DNA from: Ceraceosorus guamensis
Lineage: Eukaryota > Basidiomycota > Exobasidiomycetes > Ceraceosorales > Ceraceosoraceae
Reading direction: 5' to 3'
DNA length: 64,000 nt
Assembly: GCF_003144195.1 (NCBI RefSeq)
Contig: NW_020290002.1
Location: 531,163 to 595,162 of the forward strand
Shown here: piece after piece, positions 22,560 to 35,839 of the stretch
Numbering within the stretch: position 1 is the stretch's first letter
Layout of the letters: every line of letters starts with the position of its first letter
Made by a program: the position numbers and the translations under genes
The notes under the pieces: model-generated
Told to the model about the DNA's origin: nothing
What the model saw: the letters and a program-made list of their open reading frames with translations, nothing else
Databases searched by the model: none

Positions 22560-22971
22560 TCCTAGGTCTTGCATCGTGGAGTGCCGAATTCGCGAGATCC
22601 TTCGATGCACAACCTAAATTGGGACCCCAGACGATCCAAAGATCGTCGCTTGTATCATACTTCCCGCCGCATCGCACCTCGTGCCAATGTGCTGTCAAGT
22701 CATGTCATACTTATATATTAAAGCGGCCGCGGATGGGTCGAGTGAAGGATGGACGGCGCGCGGTGGCGTCATATTCTTCGTGAGTAAATCTGCACGCTTT
22801 TGGGGACACAAGCTTTGTCAACGACGAGCATGGTCTGTTTCTGAGCACCAGATAAGCGGCGCTTGAAATGTCGAAAGTAGACGGATTTTAGAAGAGAGCT
22901 AGGCAGAAGAGCAGCATTGGGCAGCGTCGAAAACGGCGTAGAAGCTGGCACACCAATCGCGAAGAAGTGTA
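22560..22971. other. Convergent 3' region between BUR1 and DAHP synthase
   Basis: 412 bases with an AT-rich TATATATTAA stretch near 22713-22722 that could serve 3'-end formation. No gene seen. Confidence 0.45.
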
Positions 22972-24871
<1,900 letters not shown>

Positions 24872-25960
24872 GCTGAAATCTCTATCGCGCGGAGAGAGCG
24901 AGCAAGGGGATGGGGGGTGCAGTGACGCGAAGGAAGAATTGGTGCGGTAGGTTAAACAGAGACCAATGTGTCCCTGAAAGGAGCTCTTCTCAATGTGCAA
25001 GTGCTACATGAATACCGGTGCTGGATGAAGAAGGCGAAGCTTCTCACGATTCACGGCTCCTGTTGGAGCACCCCATCGCGCGCGCATGCATGCGCGGCAG
25101 CACCCGAAGTCGTGAGTAAAGGGCACGCTTCGGTCAAAAGTTCTTCTTGCAGCTATGTGCACGCGTGCGTCCGCATCATCTAGCTGCGTGGAGGGCCCCC
25201 GTCAATCTATTCTGTTGTGTGATTATAGCTTGAACTTGATGAATCGTGAATTCCACGACGGCCGAACGCAGACGCGGGGCTCGCACGTGACTCAGATCAG
25301 CCCACCTGATTGTTGATTCAAGATTGCTGTAACACGCCAGCGTCCGCGCATTTCAAAGCTCGATCCTCATGACTCAAAATATCGACGTATCGACCAGATA
25401 ACATGGCATGCTTGCGCTCGGTCCATCTGATGGATGCTCTGCCTCAACGAAGCCATCAACACAAGTCGTGAGTGCGTCGACGATGTGCCCGCCGCCCCAG
25501 CTTGTTCGGATTTGAAGGGGACGAGTGTGCGCAGCAACGGACATCCTGCCGAGCTGATGACGGCTTCTACGTACCACATATATACCTGTTTGTACGTCCG
25601 CACAAGTCTCTCTTTGTCTACGAACTATCAGAGTGACGCAGTCTTTGAGGCGCTTTGGCCGGTAGGAAGACACGAGCTATGCCTTGCGAAGCATTGCAGA
25701 GTATCCACGTTTACAAATGCGTCAACACAAAACCTCAGCAATGCCGCAAGACACCTGGGAGTTTCAGACTGCGTGCCTCTCAGCAAGTATCCGTGCTTCT
25801 GTGTGCCATCATCGTTTCCGTGCATGTCTGATCGTGTACGCCCGTATCGTGGTGGGGCAGTAAGGATGTATCAGGCCTGCCTGCTGGTGCTCTGGCCGAC
25901 GCGTTCCGGTCTGCATTCGGCTTTGGTGGCGGTGCCTTTCAGCGCAGGAGCTTGTGCAAA
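24872..25960. other. Intergenic region upstream of DAHP synthase
   Basis: About 1.1 kb between two minus-strand genes. It carries one AATCGTGAAT copy (25242-25251) and a near-copy (CACGATTCACG near 25046). The long plus-strand frame starting at 25434 has no ATG at its reported start and overlaps UBC13 exons antisense, so it is not a gene. Confidence 0.5.
25242..25251 (+). repeat. AATCGTGAAT dispersed motif, copy 2
   Basis: Exact match, about 370 bases upstream of the DAHP synthase start codon, in a GAATCGTGAATTC context. Confidence 0.6.
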
Positions 25961-27229
25961 TCACTTGGGGACCGCATACTGTTGTGTCCACCTCCTGCTC
26001 TCCTCGATCGCCCTGTCGAAGGATCAAGAAGTGTGTCGCATGAGACGTGTCAGAACGCATTCACGCGTTGGCTCGCATGGAACGGCACTCACGCTTTCTC
26101 GTCAGTCTTGTAGTGCTCGGCAACATCGTTGGCGAGAGGATCATCGGGATTGGGAGCAGACAAGAGGGCTTGGATGGATAGCAGAACGGTTCGGATCTGC
26201 AGAGCTGGCGACCATTTATCTGACGCGAAGGAAAGTCGTCAAAGATACCAGTGGGGTCGAGTCAGTCATCTTACTCAGAGACCTACGCTACCCTTCGCTG
26301 TGCGAGTCTGGGAGACGCAACGGAGGGCGCGCGCATGCTCACCCTTGAGAATGTCCAGACAAATTCGTCCCAATCGATCTATTGAAGGCCAGTCGCAGGA
26401 GTTGAAAGACGGGCAAGCGTATCAGCGGCCGCGAGCGCAAGTGCGAATGAGGTGATCCCAGTGCACTGCTGGGGAACCCGAAGTCACTGACCGATGTTGG
26501 GATGATAGATTTTGGTCAAAAATCTGACTTTGGGTGGCGCCATGGGATACTCTTCCGGCAAGAAGAGCTCAAGCTTGAATTTGCCGCCTTTATTTCGCGC
26601 GAGAGGGAGACTTGAGTTAGCACCAGTCCAGTCAGATTGGCACAACGGAGGTGCGGCATCGTTTCGCTCGCGCTGGATGCGCCGATCAGCTGTGCAACGG
26701 GCTTTGGGCTTGACACACAGAGATGAGACAGCCCTGTCTCTGTCGAAGACGACTTTTCTGAGGTGCAAAAGATCGCTACGAGTGTATTCCGGCAAACTTG
26801 TTGGCACATCGACACCCTGAGCAGCTTTGCATGCACTTCCACCACGCCCAGCACACGTCCAGGATTAAGTGTGCAGGGGCTTCGGATACACCCTAGCGCC
26901 TTGACCCCCTGCGGCATCACCTGTTCCCTCGCTCTCTGAGTAAGCAGGGTTTGAGGCTGCGGGTCTGCTCACCTTCGAAGGGGCTCTGTCCAGGTCCATC
27001 GACGATTACATCAAAATACCTCAGATTGTCTTCGTGTGGAGTAGCGCTGATGCCCGGTGCGGGATCAGAGATCAAGCGCTCCGTCTCCTGCGGGTGATGA
27101 ATGCGGATGAGAGCAAAGAGAGCATACACAGGCATCAGAACCCACAAAGCGCTCGAGCGGCGCGTAGGAGGGCAGGGAGCGAGAGGTGCCGGGCGCACTC
27201 ACCTTGATGATTCGCTTAGGCAGCGACAT
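25961..27229 (-). CDS. UBC13: Ubiquitin-conjugating enzyme E2 N (UBC13), 150 aa
   Basis: Six exons: 27229-27203, 27087-26973, 26587-26492, 26378-26343, 26219-26093, 26012-25961. E2 that, with an Mms2-type partner, builds Lys63-linked ubiquitin chains, for example on PCNA during error-free post-replication repair. The protein is near-collinear with yeast and human UBC13: [34 protein letters not shown] followed by [13 protein letters not shown] with the active-site Cys in the 36-nt exon 4, and [12 protein letters not shown]. The tail [16 protein letters not shown] replaces the family's AREWTxxYA end. Divergent with CFD1. Confidence 0.96.
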
Positions 27230-27908
27230 TGTGACTAAGCTGTTGGATGCTCGCTTTGCGCCGTTGCTTCCGCAGAGCAACGATGTTCGGCCAAAGGCTT
27301 GACCAGGTTTGCTTATGTCGACTGCGGGCTCAGATTGCCAAGCGGTTGTGAGAGCAGCTCGGAAGCTTGTGGATTGCAGTGGTGATCGTACAATAGCGCA
27401 GCGCGCTGTGCCTTGTGTGTGCGGCGTGCGAAGTCGTGCGAATGGATGTGACAGGCAGCGTATGATGCATAGGCGTGGATGTAGTATCGGTGTGGCAGGC
27501 GTGGTGTGGAGGTGCGAAGTGAAAGATTGGACTGACACTGCGACTTGAATCTTGAGTACGCGCAGAAGCGCCAGCCGCTATCTGCGTGTGAACAGCCAGG
27601 TATATACGGCACATGTCAGTGAGTGGGCTGTTCAACGCGCCGGCGGCCCTGTGGCTTGAGCGCATGTATGTTATGCGATGCATGATGCTGCAACCATAGA
27701 AGCGACCGACCGACCCCTTCACGTGCTTCCTCAGTCCTGCTCCACTCACACTCGAGACTCGCCCGGCCAGGACCGGAGTTTAGCTCTGCCGAAGAAGTGC
27801 TGCTTGTCTCTTGATCATCTCCCACGCCTCTCCTTCTTCTGCCACATTTACCGCCGTCTTCGCTTTGCCCACACAAATTCACTCATCGTTCAATCAAACC
27901 TGTCGCAA
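27230..27908. other. Shared divergent promoter of UBC13 and CFD1
   Basis: About 680 bases, C/T-rich on the CFD1 side, with one CACGTG at 27720-27725. Frames here are short and His/Ser/Thr-rich and not credible proteins. Confidence 0.5.
27720..27725. promoter_or_regulatory. CACGTG E-box in the UBC13/CFD1 divergent promoter
   Basis: Palindrome 184 bases upstream of the CFD1 ATG and about 490 upstream of the UBC13 ATG. Candidate bHLH-factor site (Cbf1/Pho4/SREBP-like); no function is proven by sequence. Confidence 0.35.
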
Positions 27909-29151
27909 ATGTCTGCTGCAACCAGCACTGCTGGGCCGGCCACCTCGGGCTCGGCCTCAGCCACACCGGCTCCGGATCCGAAGATAGCTCGGCGGCTTCA
28001 AAACGTCAAGAACCTCATCATCGTATTGTCTGGCAAAGGCGGCGTGGGCAAGTCATCCGTCACTTCACAGCTGGCGTTATCGCTCGCCTCTCAATCGGAT
28101 CCCATTACGGGTCTTCGGAACAAGGTGGGGGTGCTGGACGTGGACCTGACCGGACCTTCTATACCCCGTATGCTTGGATTGGACGGACAAGCGGTCAGGC
28201 AATCTTCAGATGGCTGGGTGCCCGTGTATGCGGACAGGGAACAAAGTTTGGCTGTGATGAGTGTCGGATTCTTGTTGAGAAGCAAAAATGACAGCGTGGT
28301 GTGGCGAGGACCAAAGAAGAACGCTATGATCAAACAGTTCCTAGGAGACGTGCGGTGGGGTCCATTGGATTACCTCATCCTCGACACTCCGCCCGGTGAG
28401 TCAGACGTTGCCGAGGACTTGCTCGATACTTTCACAGCGCCGCATCACTTCTGACACTCGCGTTGGATCCGCCTTTCTAGGCACATCGGACGAGCATATA
28501 TCACTTCTAGAGTATCTGCACCACTTCAACCCTTCCGCCATCATGGTGACAACGCCACAAGCCCTGTCTCTCGCCGACAACTTGCGCTCGCTAGACTTTA
28601 CGAAGAAGGTGAATCTTCCCCTGCTAGGTCTGGTGGAAAACATGAGCGGCTACGTCTGTCCACACTGTACAGAGTGCACCAACGTCTGGGGAAAGGGCGG
28701 TGGAGAAGCACTTGCGGGCCGGGAGGGTTTAAGGTTCTTGGGCAGGATACCCATCGACCCGGGCCTAGTCAGAGTTCTGGACGATGCTAAGGAAGAAGCG
28801 ACTAAGGCTGTGCACGAGGCCAAGATGGGCCCCATGGCGCCAACTTTCAACGATCCGAGCAGCGGAAACAGCATAGCAAAGGAAGTCGAGAATTTGCAGC
28901 TGACCAAAGAGGATGCGCAAGCGCAAGCCGAGTCTACCAGCTCGATCACTCGGCCCCTCGCTCCTCTGTCCAACGTCGCTCCTCCCGCAATAGCAGCCGA
29001 GAGCTCGACACCGGCAGGCACGGCATTGAGCAGAACCATAATACAGCGGTACAGGGACAGCGCTACCTTCCCGATCTTCCAAATCATCACCAGCAAGATC
29101 ATCCAGGCTGCTGCCGAACATGCTCACCAACGCACAGCTGGTTATCCTTGA
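27909..29151 (+). CDS. CFD1: Cytosolic Fe-S cluster assembly P-loop NTPase CFD1 (NUBP2), 385 aa
   Basis: Two exons: 27909-28395 and 28481-29151. Scaffold NTPase that with Nbp35 assembles 4Fe-4S clusters for cytosolic and nuclear apoproteins. It shows the deviant Walker [18 protein letters not shown], the switch-I block [51 protein letters not shown] spanning the intron, and the cluster-ligand CPHC in [20 protein letters not shown]. The N-terminal CX13CX2CX5C ferredoxin-like motif of Nbp35 is absent, which fixes the call as CFD1. The protein is about 70-90 residues longer than yeast Cfd1 because of a Ser/Thr/Pro/Ala-rich insertion between the GRIPIDP block and the C-terminal helix. Confidence 0.94.
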
Positions 29152-29461
29152 GGTGTGCGACTAGTGCCTCTGGAGGGTCGCCTGTGCAAATTGCTATACC
29201 ATTATCAATGCTACTCCAGCGTGAGACTGTGTCTTGAGGTATGTGCAATGGTCGACTCGCCCGCCAAGAGTTTGGTGCGGCCGTCTTGGCCTAGATCGGC
29301 TCTTATATCTATCAAAAGTATGCGAGTATGCTAGCGTTCCGAGCAGGTGCGCTGACGAATCGCGTGGTTGCTGATGCCGCCTTGCAGGTCGCGGTGGAAG
29401 AAGCCACCAGCTTGGCTTGGATCAGCAGACATGTGCAAAGGCCGACAGGGCAAGTGAGATC
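29152..29461. other. Convergent 3' region between CFD1 and the LEU5-like carrier
   Basis: 310 bases, no gene; AT-richer than its surroundings near 29195-29320. Confidence 0.45.
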
Positions 29462-31552
29462 TCAAATGCCCATTAAGCGCTTGATGCTGAGCCACGTCGC
29501 GAAGCTGAGTGGGCAAGGTGCAGCACACAAGGCGCTATGAGCGTACTGAACGATGCACAGCGAAGCGAGCAATCGCTCGAGGCCCGCGGACTCACGATAT
29601 ACTGGTCATGGGAACCACCTTGAGGAAGCCGATGCTAAGGCCCACGTAGAATCCTCTCCATCCCGAAGTTTTCCAGATCCACAGGGCGGTCTCCCCCATT
29701 CCCAGCATGGCGCCCGGCCTTATGATTCCTCCGACCTGCTGTCTCCTCCGGATCACCTCAAAGGGATACGCAGCGGTCTGACTGATTGCGCCTGCCAGCG
29801 CTCCAGCGCTAAGATCCACCATCGTCTTGGAAGGCCACCACCATTTTCTTCTCGCTCTCAATGATGACGACTCGTTCGGAGATTCTTGTGGGAATGCGCC
29901 TTGAAGCAGCGTTTTACACCGCCCAAAGACTAGGAAAGATGTTCCTGCATATGGGACCATTCCGAGCACTGTAACGCTAAAGCCTCGATAGAACTTCAAG
30001 AGTGGCATGCGTGCTAACATAGCTGCTCCTGCTTTCACTGTCGGTGTCGGTGGGGCTGGTGGCACTGGCGATGCAGCCGTTGCTCCGGCTGCAATGGCTC
30101 GTGATTGAACAGCACTGGTGGTCAAGCCAGCCGACGCTGCTGCGTGCGCCGATGTACCAGCAGCGACATTCGCAGCTCCCGCTGCTGCTGACGAGCTCGT
30201 AACAGCAGCTCCAGGCCGGCCAGCTCTTCGACGCGCGTCTCCTGAGAAAGGCGCCTCGGTGCTCCCCTCGGTGTAGATCTTTCGCACTATGCGCATGAGC
30301 GACCCTGAACTTTTCTTCCTCTTCGTCTCGAATGCTAACCGCACCCGTATCAATTCGAGCGGATACGTCAAGAAGACAGACAACACCCCTGCATCCCCCC
30401 GCCAAGAAAGTATCAGCTCTGCTGCAGCTCCAAGAGCGGCAATAGCCAGCACAGGCCTCCCACTCACCTGAGGTGGAGCCTGCAAGGAATAGGCGAGCCG
30501 ATGTCTCCTGCTCGGGCGTTGGCATCAGAAGCTGCAAGGAAGTGACAGAGATGCACAGATGAGGTCACCCTTCTCAATCGGAGAGCAGAGATCGTCGAGC
30601 TCGACTCACAAAGTGCATCCTGTCATACGCCATGTACTTGATAGCAGCGTAGGGAAATATCCTCAGCAGTGTAGCAGAATGACCTTGAAAGAGCGCTGTG
30701 GGTCCTTGATCTCTGACAATAGAACCTGCAGCTGTGAACACTCCGGTCCATTTACCTGTGAGGTGTAGACGCGCGGCGAGCAACGGTGTGAGGATTCACA
30801 CGATCAAGCAGATGGTCGCGCTGCCAACTTACCGCTATACTTCTGGAACTCTGGATTTTGTGCTTGGAAGAGGATTTTGACCCGATCCAGGGGAGCGATC
30901 GCTGTCTTGGCCTGCATACACGGAGAGTTTCGGATTCAGAGGGCGCCGTTCAGAGGTAATAGTGAGATGCTCGGTCGATTGCAATGCTGTGGTCTCTGGA
31001 TCAGACAAACAGGGCCCGATATAACCCCAAGCACCGCACCGCACCGCACCCTTCCGACCCAAGGCAAGCCGCCTCCCGGAGCGCAAACAGCGCTTCGAAT
31101 CCTGCAGAGGACCACACAACGGAGCTAGCCTGCTTGGTCTCACCCTCTGGCGGTCAAAGCTGCGTTCAGCACTCTCCCCAAAGCTGCGCTCTCCTCGCTC
31201 GTCGAGACCTCTACCTAGTCCTAGTGACCTTTACAATCATCGTTGAATCTATCGCCGCCTCCCTTTCGGACTGACTCACCACACACCCTGCCACACCACC
31301 TGCCACACCACTGCGCAGGACATAGTCCAAGCTTTGCTTATCCAATGCTCGTTTCCCTTTTGCACTCGTGTGCGTGTCATCCACCTCTCTCGCCTTGCCC
31401 TTGTCCAGGCTCGAGCTTGTCAGGCGGTCCGCGTGCAAGGCAGATGAGCCCTGTGACCGCTGCTGCTCAGCAGTGGCCGTCTGACCATGGCCTGACGCTT
31501 CGTCGGTCTCGCATACTGGCGGCGAATGTTTGGCAGCGGGCAGGCGCGCCAT
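29462..31552 (-). CDS. LEU5: Mitochondrial carrier, LEU5/SLC25A42-like (coenzyme A transport), 465 aa
   Basis: Six exons: 31552-31280, 30911-30833, 30755-30610, 30531-30468, 30388-29596, 29504-29462. Three-fold mitochondrial-carrier architecture with P-x-D/E-x-x-R/K signatures: [15 protein letters not shown] (repeat 1), [15 protein letters not shown] (repeat 2) and [14 protein letters not shown] (repeat 3). It matches the Leu5/Graves-disease-carrier branch that accumulates CoA in the matrix ([51 protein letters not shown]). An Ala/Ser/Pro-rich insertion of about 70 residues splits repeat 2 between its odd-helix signature and the LKFYRGF block; its size is unusual. The N-terminal 65 residues are hydrophilic and not carrier-like. 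The last exon encodes only [14 protein letters not shown]. Confidence 0.9.
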
Positions 31553-32096
31553 CCTTCTTCTTGCCTTTCAATCCTGCCTTCCAAGTGATGAGCTACGTCA
31601 AGCCGTTAGGCGTGTTGAGGTGGAAACCGCTACAGCAGCCCAACTCAATGAACTTCGGTGTTGTGCGATGGCGGATGTCAGAGTAGGGAGGGCTGCGCAG
31701 TGAGAGGCCGAAGGTTGAAATGCGCGTCCTCGGATAGGTCAGGAAGTCACGGAGTTCAAGCGAGCGAGCGAGTGACAGTTCGAGCCGCACGACACGCCTC
31801 GAGAAGTTAGCCGGGGGTCGGGCGCGCCTCCGCGCTTGTCCGATAGCGTGCAGCGCGCGCGCGCGTTGCTCCGATGGCCGAGGCCGGTCGGTCATCGGGT
31901 CCAGCCAGGATCTGCAATCTGCTCGATTACATGCGAGGAAAACCATCAAAGGAAGCATCATCACTTGGTACAACTGCTTGATCAATCTGACAGTCGTGAG
32001 GAAGCGGCATGGCGAATCCATCATGAATTTGTGCCTGCGCCTGATAGGTCAAGTAGTCTCACAGACATGCCAGCAGAGAGCGCGTCCAGACGCTTT
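31553..32096. other. Upstream region of the LEU5-like carrier
   Basis: 544 bases between two minus-strand genes; contains an alternating GC run (CGCGCGCGCGCG at about 31854-31865). No credible gene. Confidence 0.45.
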
Positions 32097-34325
32097 CTAG
32101 GCATCGACCTCTGGCCACTTATCCAGCAGCTCATCCCACAGCTTTTCTCCTCTCTTCCACATGTCAATCTGACCGTCCACAAAATCTCCCAGTAGCTCCT
32201 TCATCTCGTACTCCTTGGCCATTGTGAAGACCGTATGTTCTCTGGCCACCTGCTGAGAGAAGGCGACGCTGACATCGTGCGAGGTGGTCACTGCCTCTTG
32301 CAGTTCGTTGATACGACCATCCAGCCTCTGCATCCTTTGCACACGCGTCCTTTCCTCGTCCACGCCCCTCACGCTGTCGAATCTGTCGCGTAAGTAGCCT
32401 CCAATGCCTGGTCCGCGAACCCCACCATGCCCGTGTCCTGCACCGTGCGGGCTGCTCAAGGATGCCAGGCGATCCCTCTCTGTCACCACGCCCGAGAGGT
32501 AATCCGTAAGCTCTTCAAAGTCCAGCTGCTTCTGATCTCTGAGTCGAAGGAGATTGCGATGAGACGACGCGTACGCCAACAAAGCGTGTACCGAGGACAG
32601 CAAGTCGTCAGTTGACCGAGAAGCCTGCAGATCGAGGAGGTCAAACACGATGGGCTTAGCGCGACACCACATGATTCCCAAATGCCATGCACAGACTCAC
32701 GAGCTGCTTTTGCATTCTAGACCATTCCATGTTGGCTGCAGCGAAGCGATTTAGAGGGTCTGTGATGCCGCTCTCCAAGTAGCCGAGACCTTCGATCGCG
32801 CCAGCAAGGTCTTCGTAGTCCGTGGCGAGGTCTTCAGAATCAACGCCAAGATTTGGCGAGTAGAGTGCAGGGGACGACAGGGGAGATTTGAGCGTCGATT
32901 TGGAAGCAATTGGCGACGCGGTGGATATTGGAGCCAGTTTGGAAGGCCGTGTGCGAGAGGACGCGGGCGACCGAGAGGAAGATGAGGGATCCCACGAAAC
33001 GCCGAGCCCGAAACGTGAGGCAAATGTAGGCGTTTTGGTTTCATGGGGAGTAAGGGAGGGCGGTCCTGAAAACCATCAGCACGTGTGAGCGGACGATAGC
33101 AGATGTTCCGAGACAGCTTGAGCGTCCCAAAACAAATGTACACCTTGATCTTTTTACTCACCGCCATGTCTCGCCCTGGCCCTCGTGACGACCCTTTCGG
33201 TGCTAGCTAGCCCCTCTTCAAGCCTCTCCAGCTTGTCCTTCATGGCTTCATATTTCTCATCTGGCTTTCGAACCTTGGTGAATGCATTGAGCAGGGTGTC
33301 CGTCAAGCCGTCCAAGAGGCCTCCTGGTTGTCCACCGCCTGGTCCAGAGTAATGATTCTCATTCGACTGTCTGCCATGCGTCGAGCTGACATGCGTGTGC
33401 ATGTCCACGTGCTATTGTACGAGGTCGAACCTGGTAAGCTAGAACCCAAAAAAGAACTTTTGCAGCACTGCGCGCTGCCCTCACCCATTCCGTAGATTCC
33501 AAGAAGGTCCGGAGAAGCTGTGCGCGCTGCAATGTTGGGTGTCGACAGGTGCGCTCCAGGAAGAGTTGAAGGCTGCAGAGGAGATCAAGTCGAAATGTGT
33601 CAGCCCTTGCGCGTGTGCATACAATGACCTGCACGCGGTCACACCCACTCTGCCTGCCTGCGCTCGATAAACTCGACGCTGAAGCGATCGCCAGTGAGAT
33701 ACTCTGCAGGGACACGCTGACGTCAGCTGTGAGGTCTGAGCGCAACACCACCTCTAGATCGGCTCACCAAGACGATGCTTGTCAGGCAAGGGTGGCACTA
33801 GACAGGCCGGAAAATCCCGCTTGAGGTTGTCCCTCAAGAAGACGAAATCTTGAAATCTCCTGCGTGTGGTCAGTCGCGTCCGGGTGAAATGTGACAGATT
33901 CGTCTGCGGGGGCAGCAGAGGTAGGGCACGAGCGATCAACTTTGGCTGCTGAGCGTATACGGGTCGAGATGCTGCTCATGGCTCACCTCTGCTCTGATGC
34001 CGTAGCTGATGAATGCTTCCTTGGTGCCTTCATTCTCCCTTCTAGGTTCACACACCTGCACCAGCAAGGAACCTTGCCATTTGGGTCTTTCTCCGTCGCC
34101 CTCGGAGGCGCCTCGCGCGAGAGGTGCAAGCGCGTGTCGTGTGATGCCGTCGATGCCGGGGGTTGCCGGACCGGCTGGGCCAAGGCTGGAGCCGAAGGAG
34201 ACATCTTCCGAAGTGGTGAATTTGCCTCCACCGCTTGAGCCAGGAAGACTGGAGCCCGCTTGATTGAAGGCAGCATCATCGCTGCGGTCCCACGTCACGG
34301 ACGTGAACGCATCATCCCCATCCAT
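32097..34325 (-). CDS. SNX4: Sorting nexin 4 (SNX4/ATG24), PX-BAR protein, 596 aa
   Basis: Seven exons: 34325-33987, 33903-33768, 33703-33649, 33572-33485, 33411-33162, 33065-32701, 32654-32097. PX domain (about residues 80-195) with RRRFQDFVFLRDNLKRD, VPPLPDKHRL and FSVEFIERR, binding PI3P on endosomes. The BAR domain follows (LLNAFTKVRKPDEKYEAMKD, DYEDLAGAIEGLGYLESGI, LRDQKQLDFEELTDYLSG, YLRDRFDSVRGVDEERTR, MAKEYEMKELLGDFVDGQ). SNX4 recycles SNAREs from endosomes and supports selective autophagy. A roughly 65-residue Ser/Pro-rich insertion interrupts the BAR domain at the start of exon 6, between ARARHG and DLATDYEDL. Confidence 0.94.
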
Positions 34326-34576
34326 CTTGGTTCAGGAATGTGGAGCTCCTGAAACCTAGAGTGAGAGCTGGAAAGGTAGCGCAAGGAGCCAGAAGTGGTG
34401 ACGATCGCAGGCTGTGTGGGTGACCGGAAGCATGCACTTTGTGCGAAGAGGTAACGCTGAGAGTGCTGCTGTTCGCAGCAGTCGCTCCCTCAAAACTCCG
34501 AAAGGTGGACTTCAAGACGAGACGAGAGGGGAATGGTGGAGTCACGTACGCAGAGTCACCAGTGAGTGGACAAGGC

Positions 34577-34586
34577 AATCGTGAAT
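34577..34586 (+). repeat. AATCGTGAAT dispersed motif, copy 3
   Basis: Exact match, about 250 bases upstream of the SNX4 ATG. Confidence 0.6.
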
Positions 34587-35636
34587 ACGGCGGGTGTATG
34601 CAGTCTCCACTCACCGCTCGATCTCCACTCAGCAGCAGCCGCGTAGCAGCAACAGCTATATAGCTGCAGACCGCCAGGCGGATTCATGCGAACGATGCTG
34701 ATGCTTGCGCGGCGCAGCCACACGGCGTGTGCGAGCTAGCTGAGCTCGCGGGGTCAGCCGCGCACGCTCTCGTACGGGAGTCACCACTGGTCGGACCTCA
34801 GCAGCCTCAACACCTCGACGAGTCCACTCAACTCTGTGATTGCAGCTGATCGGCGGTGATTGGCTCTTGCGTCTACATGAATCTCGAGACAGAATTGCCA
34901 GCTTGTTCCAAAGCGACGAGGGCTCGCTGCACCCAGAAATCACGCTCGAGAGCGACACGGACACGCGGCCGATCGTGGGGTCAAGTGCAGATCGCAAGCT
35001 TTTCATCTCGCGCTGGGCTTCTTCTACCGACTCGCAGCTTCTTCGGAATACCGTTGGGAGAGCATCATTTCACGAGCATCTCATCCGTTCAGGCCAGCTC
35101 TCATTTTACGATTACCTGACAGCAATGAGCTGTAAGAATCATGCCCCCAAAGCTCAAAGAGATGCGTCGGCGATCCGGCGGTGGAGAGCGGCTTGAACTG
35201 TGAATGGTCACGGACCGCCCAGCCGCACTCCCTAAACCGGAGCTTGAATCGCGAGCAAGTCGTTCATCGTGAATCAAAATCAAATAAGGAAACGCAAAAT
35301 CAGGAATCCAATCATGTCCCTGTTGTGCACCTTCGGCATTTCCTCCGGCCAATCGCTTCGCAGAGGAAAGGTCACGAGGATGAGTGACGAGGTGTGGAGG
35401 GAGTCGAGAGTCTGGACCGCTGATGCTATGAACCTGCAGGTCGGTCCAACTAGCGCGTAGAGCAGCGTGCCTGCCTGCGTACCGCGTACCTCGTGGTGCC
35501 AGCAGGGAAAGACGGGCTTGACGCCGGTCTTGCCCAAGCCACCAACGCATCAATCCTGACTACTGTGACTGTAGTTCCGCGATAAGGGCTTCTTTGAGTT
35601 GCTCCATGTGGGTCACAGGCATCCCGCCTAGTGACC

Positions 35637-35646
35637 AATCGTGAAT
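35637..35646 (+). repeat. AATCGTGAAT dispersed motif, copy 4
   Basis: Exact match, about 195 bases upstream of the ATG of the small hydrophilic gene. Confidence 0.6.
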
Positions 35647-35839
35647 GACCACGAGGATGTATGAGAGGTGTCTGAAGTCGCGAGCGCGCCTTGAGCCTTG
35701 ATAGCGAGTGCGACCTGGGTGCCGATTGCTTGCACGGCTATCGAGGCTCTTTGGTTCGTCTGACATACTCCTGATCTCCATCACCCTCAGCACTCGCCTC
35801 GTACTCGCACCGCCAATAAACCCGTGATTCTGCTCCAAG

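Larger units (their letters stand above)
34326..35839. other. Divergent intergenic region, 1.5 kb
   Basis: Between SNX4 and the small hydrophilic gene. Contains two AATCGTGAAT copies (34577-34586, 35637-35646) and a near-copy (CATCGTGAATC near 35266). Frames present are short and biased. No gene supported. Confidence 0.5.

Noticed and set aside
25434-26348. 304-codon plus-strand frame
   Set aside because: It starts at a non-ATG codon and runs antisense over UBC13 exons 4-6, whose exon chain is certain.
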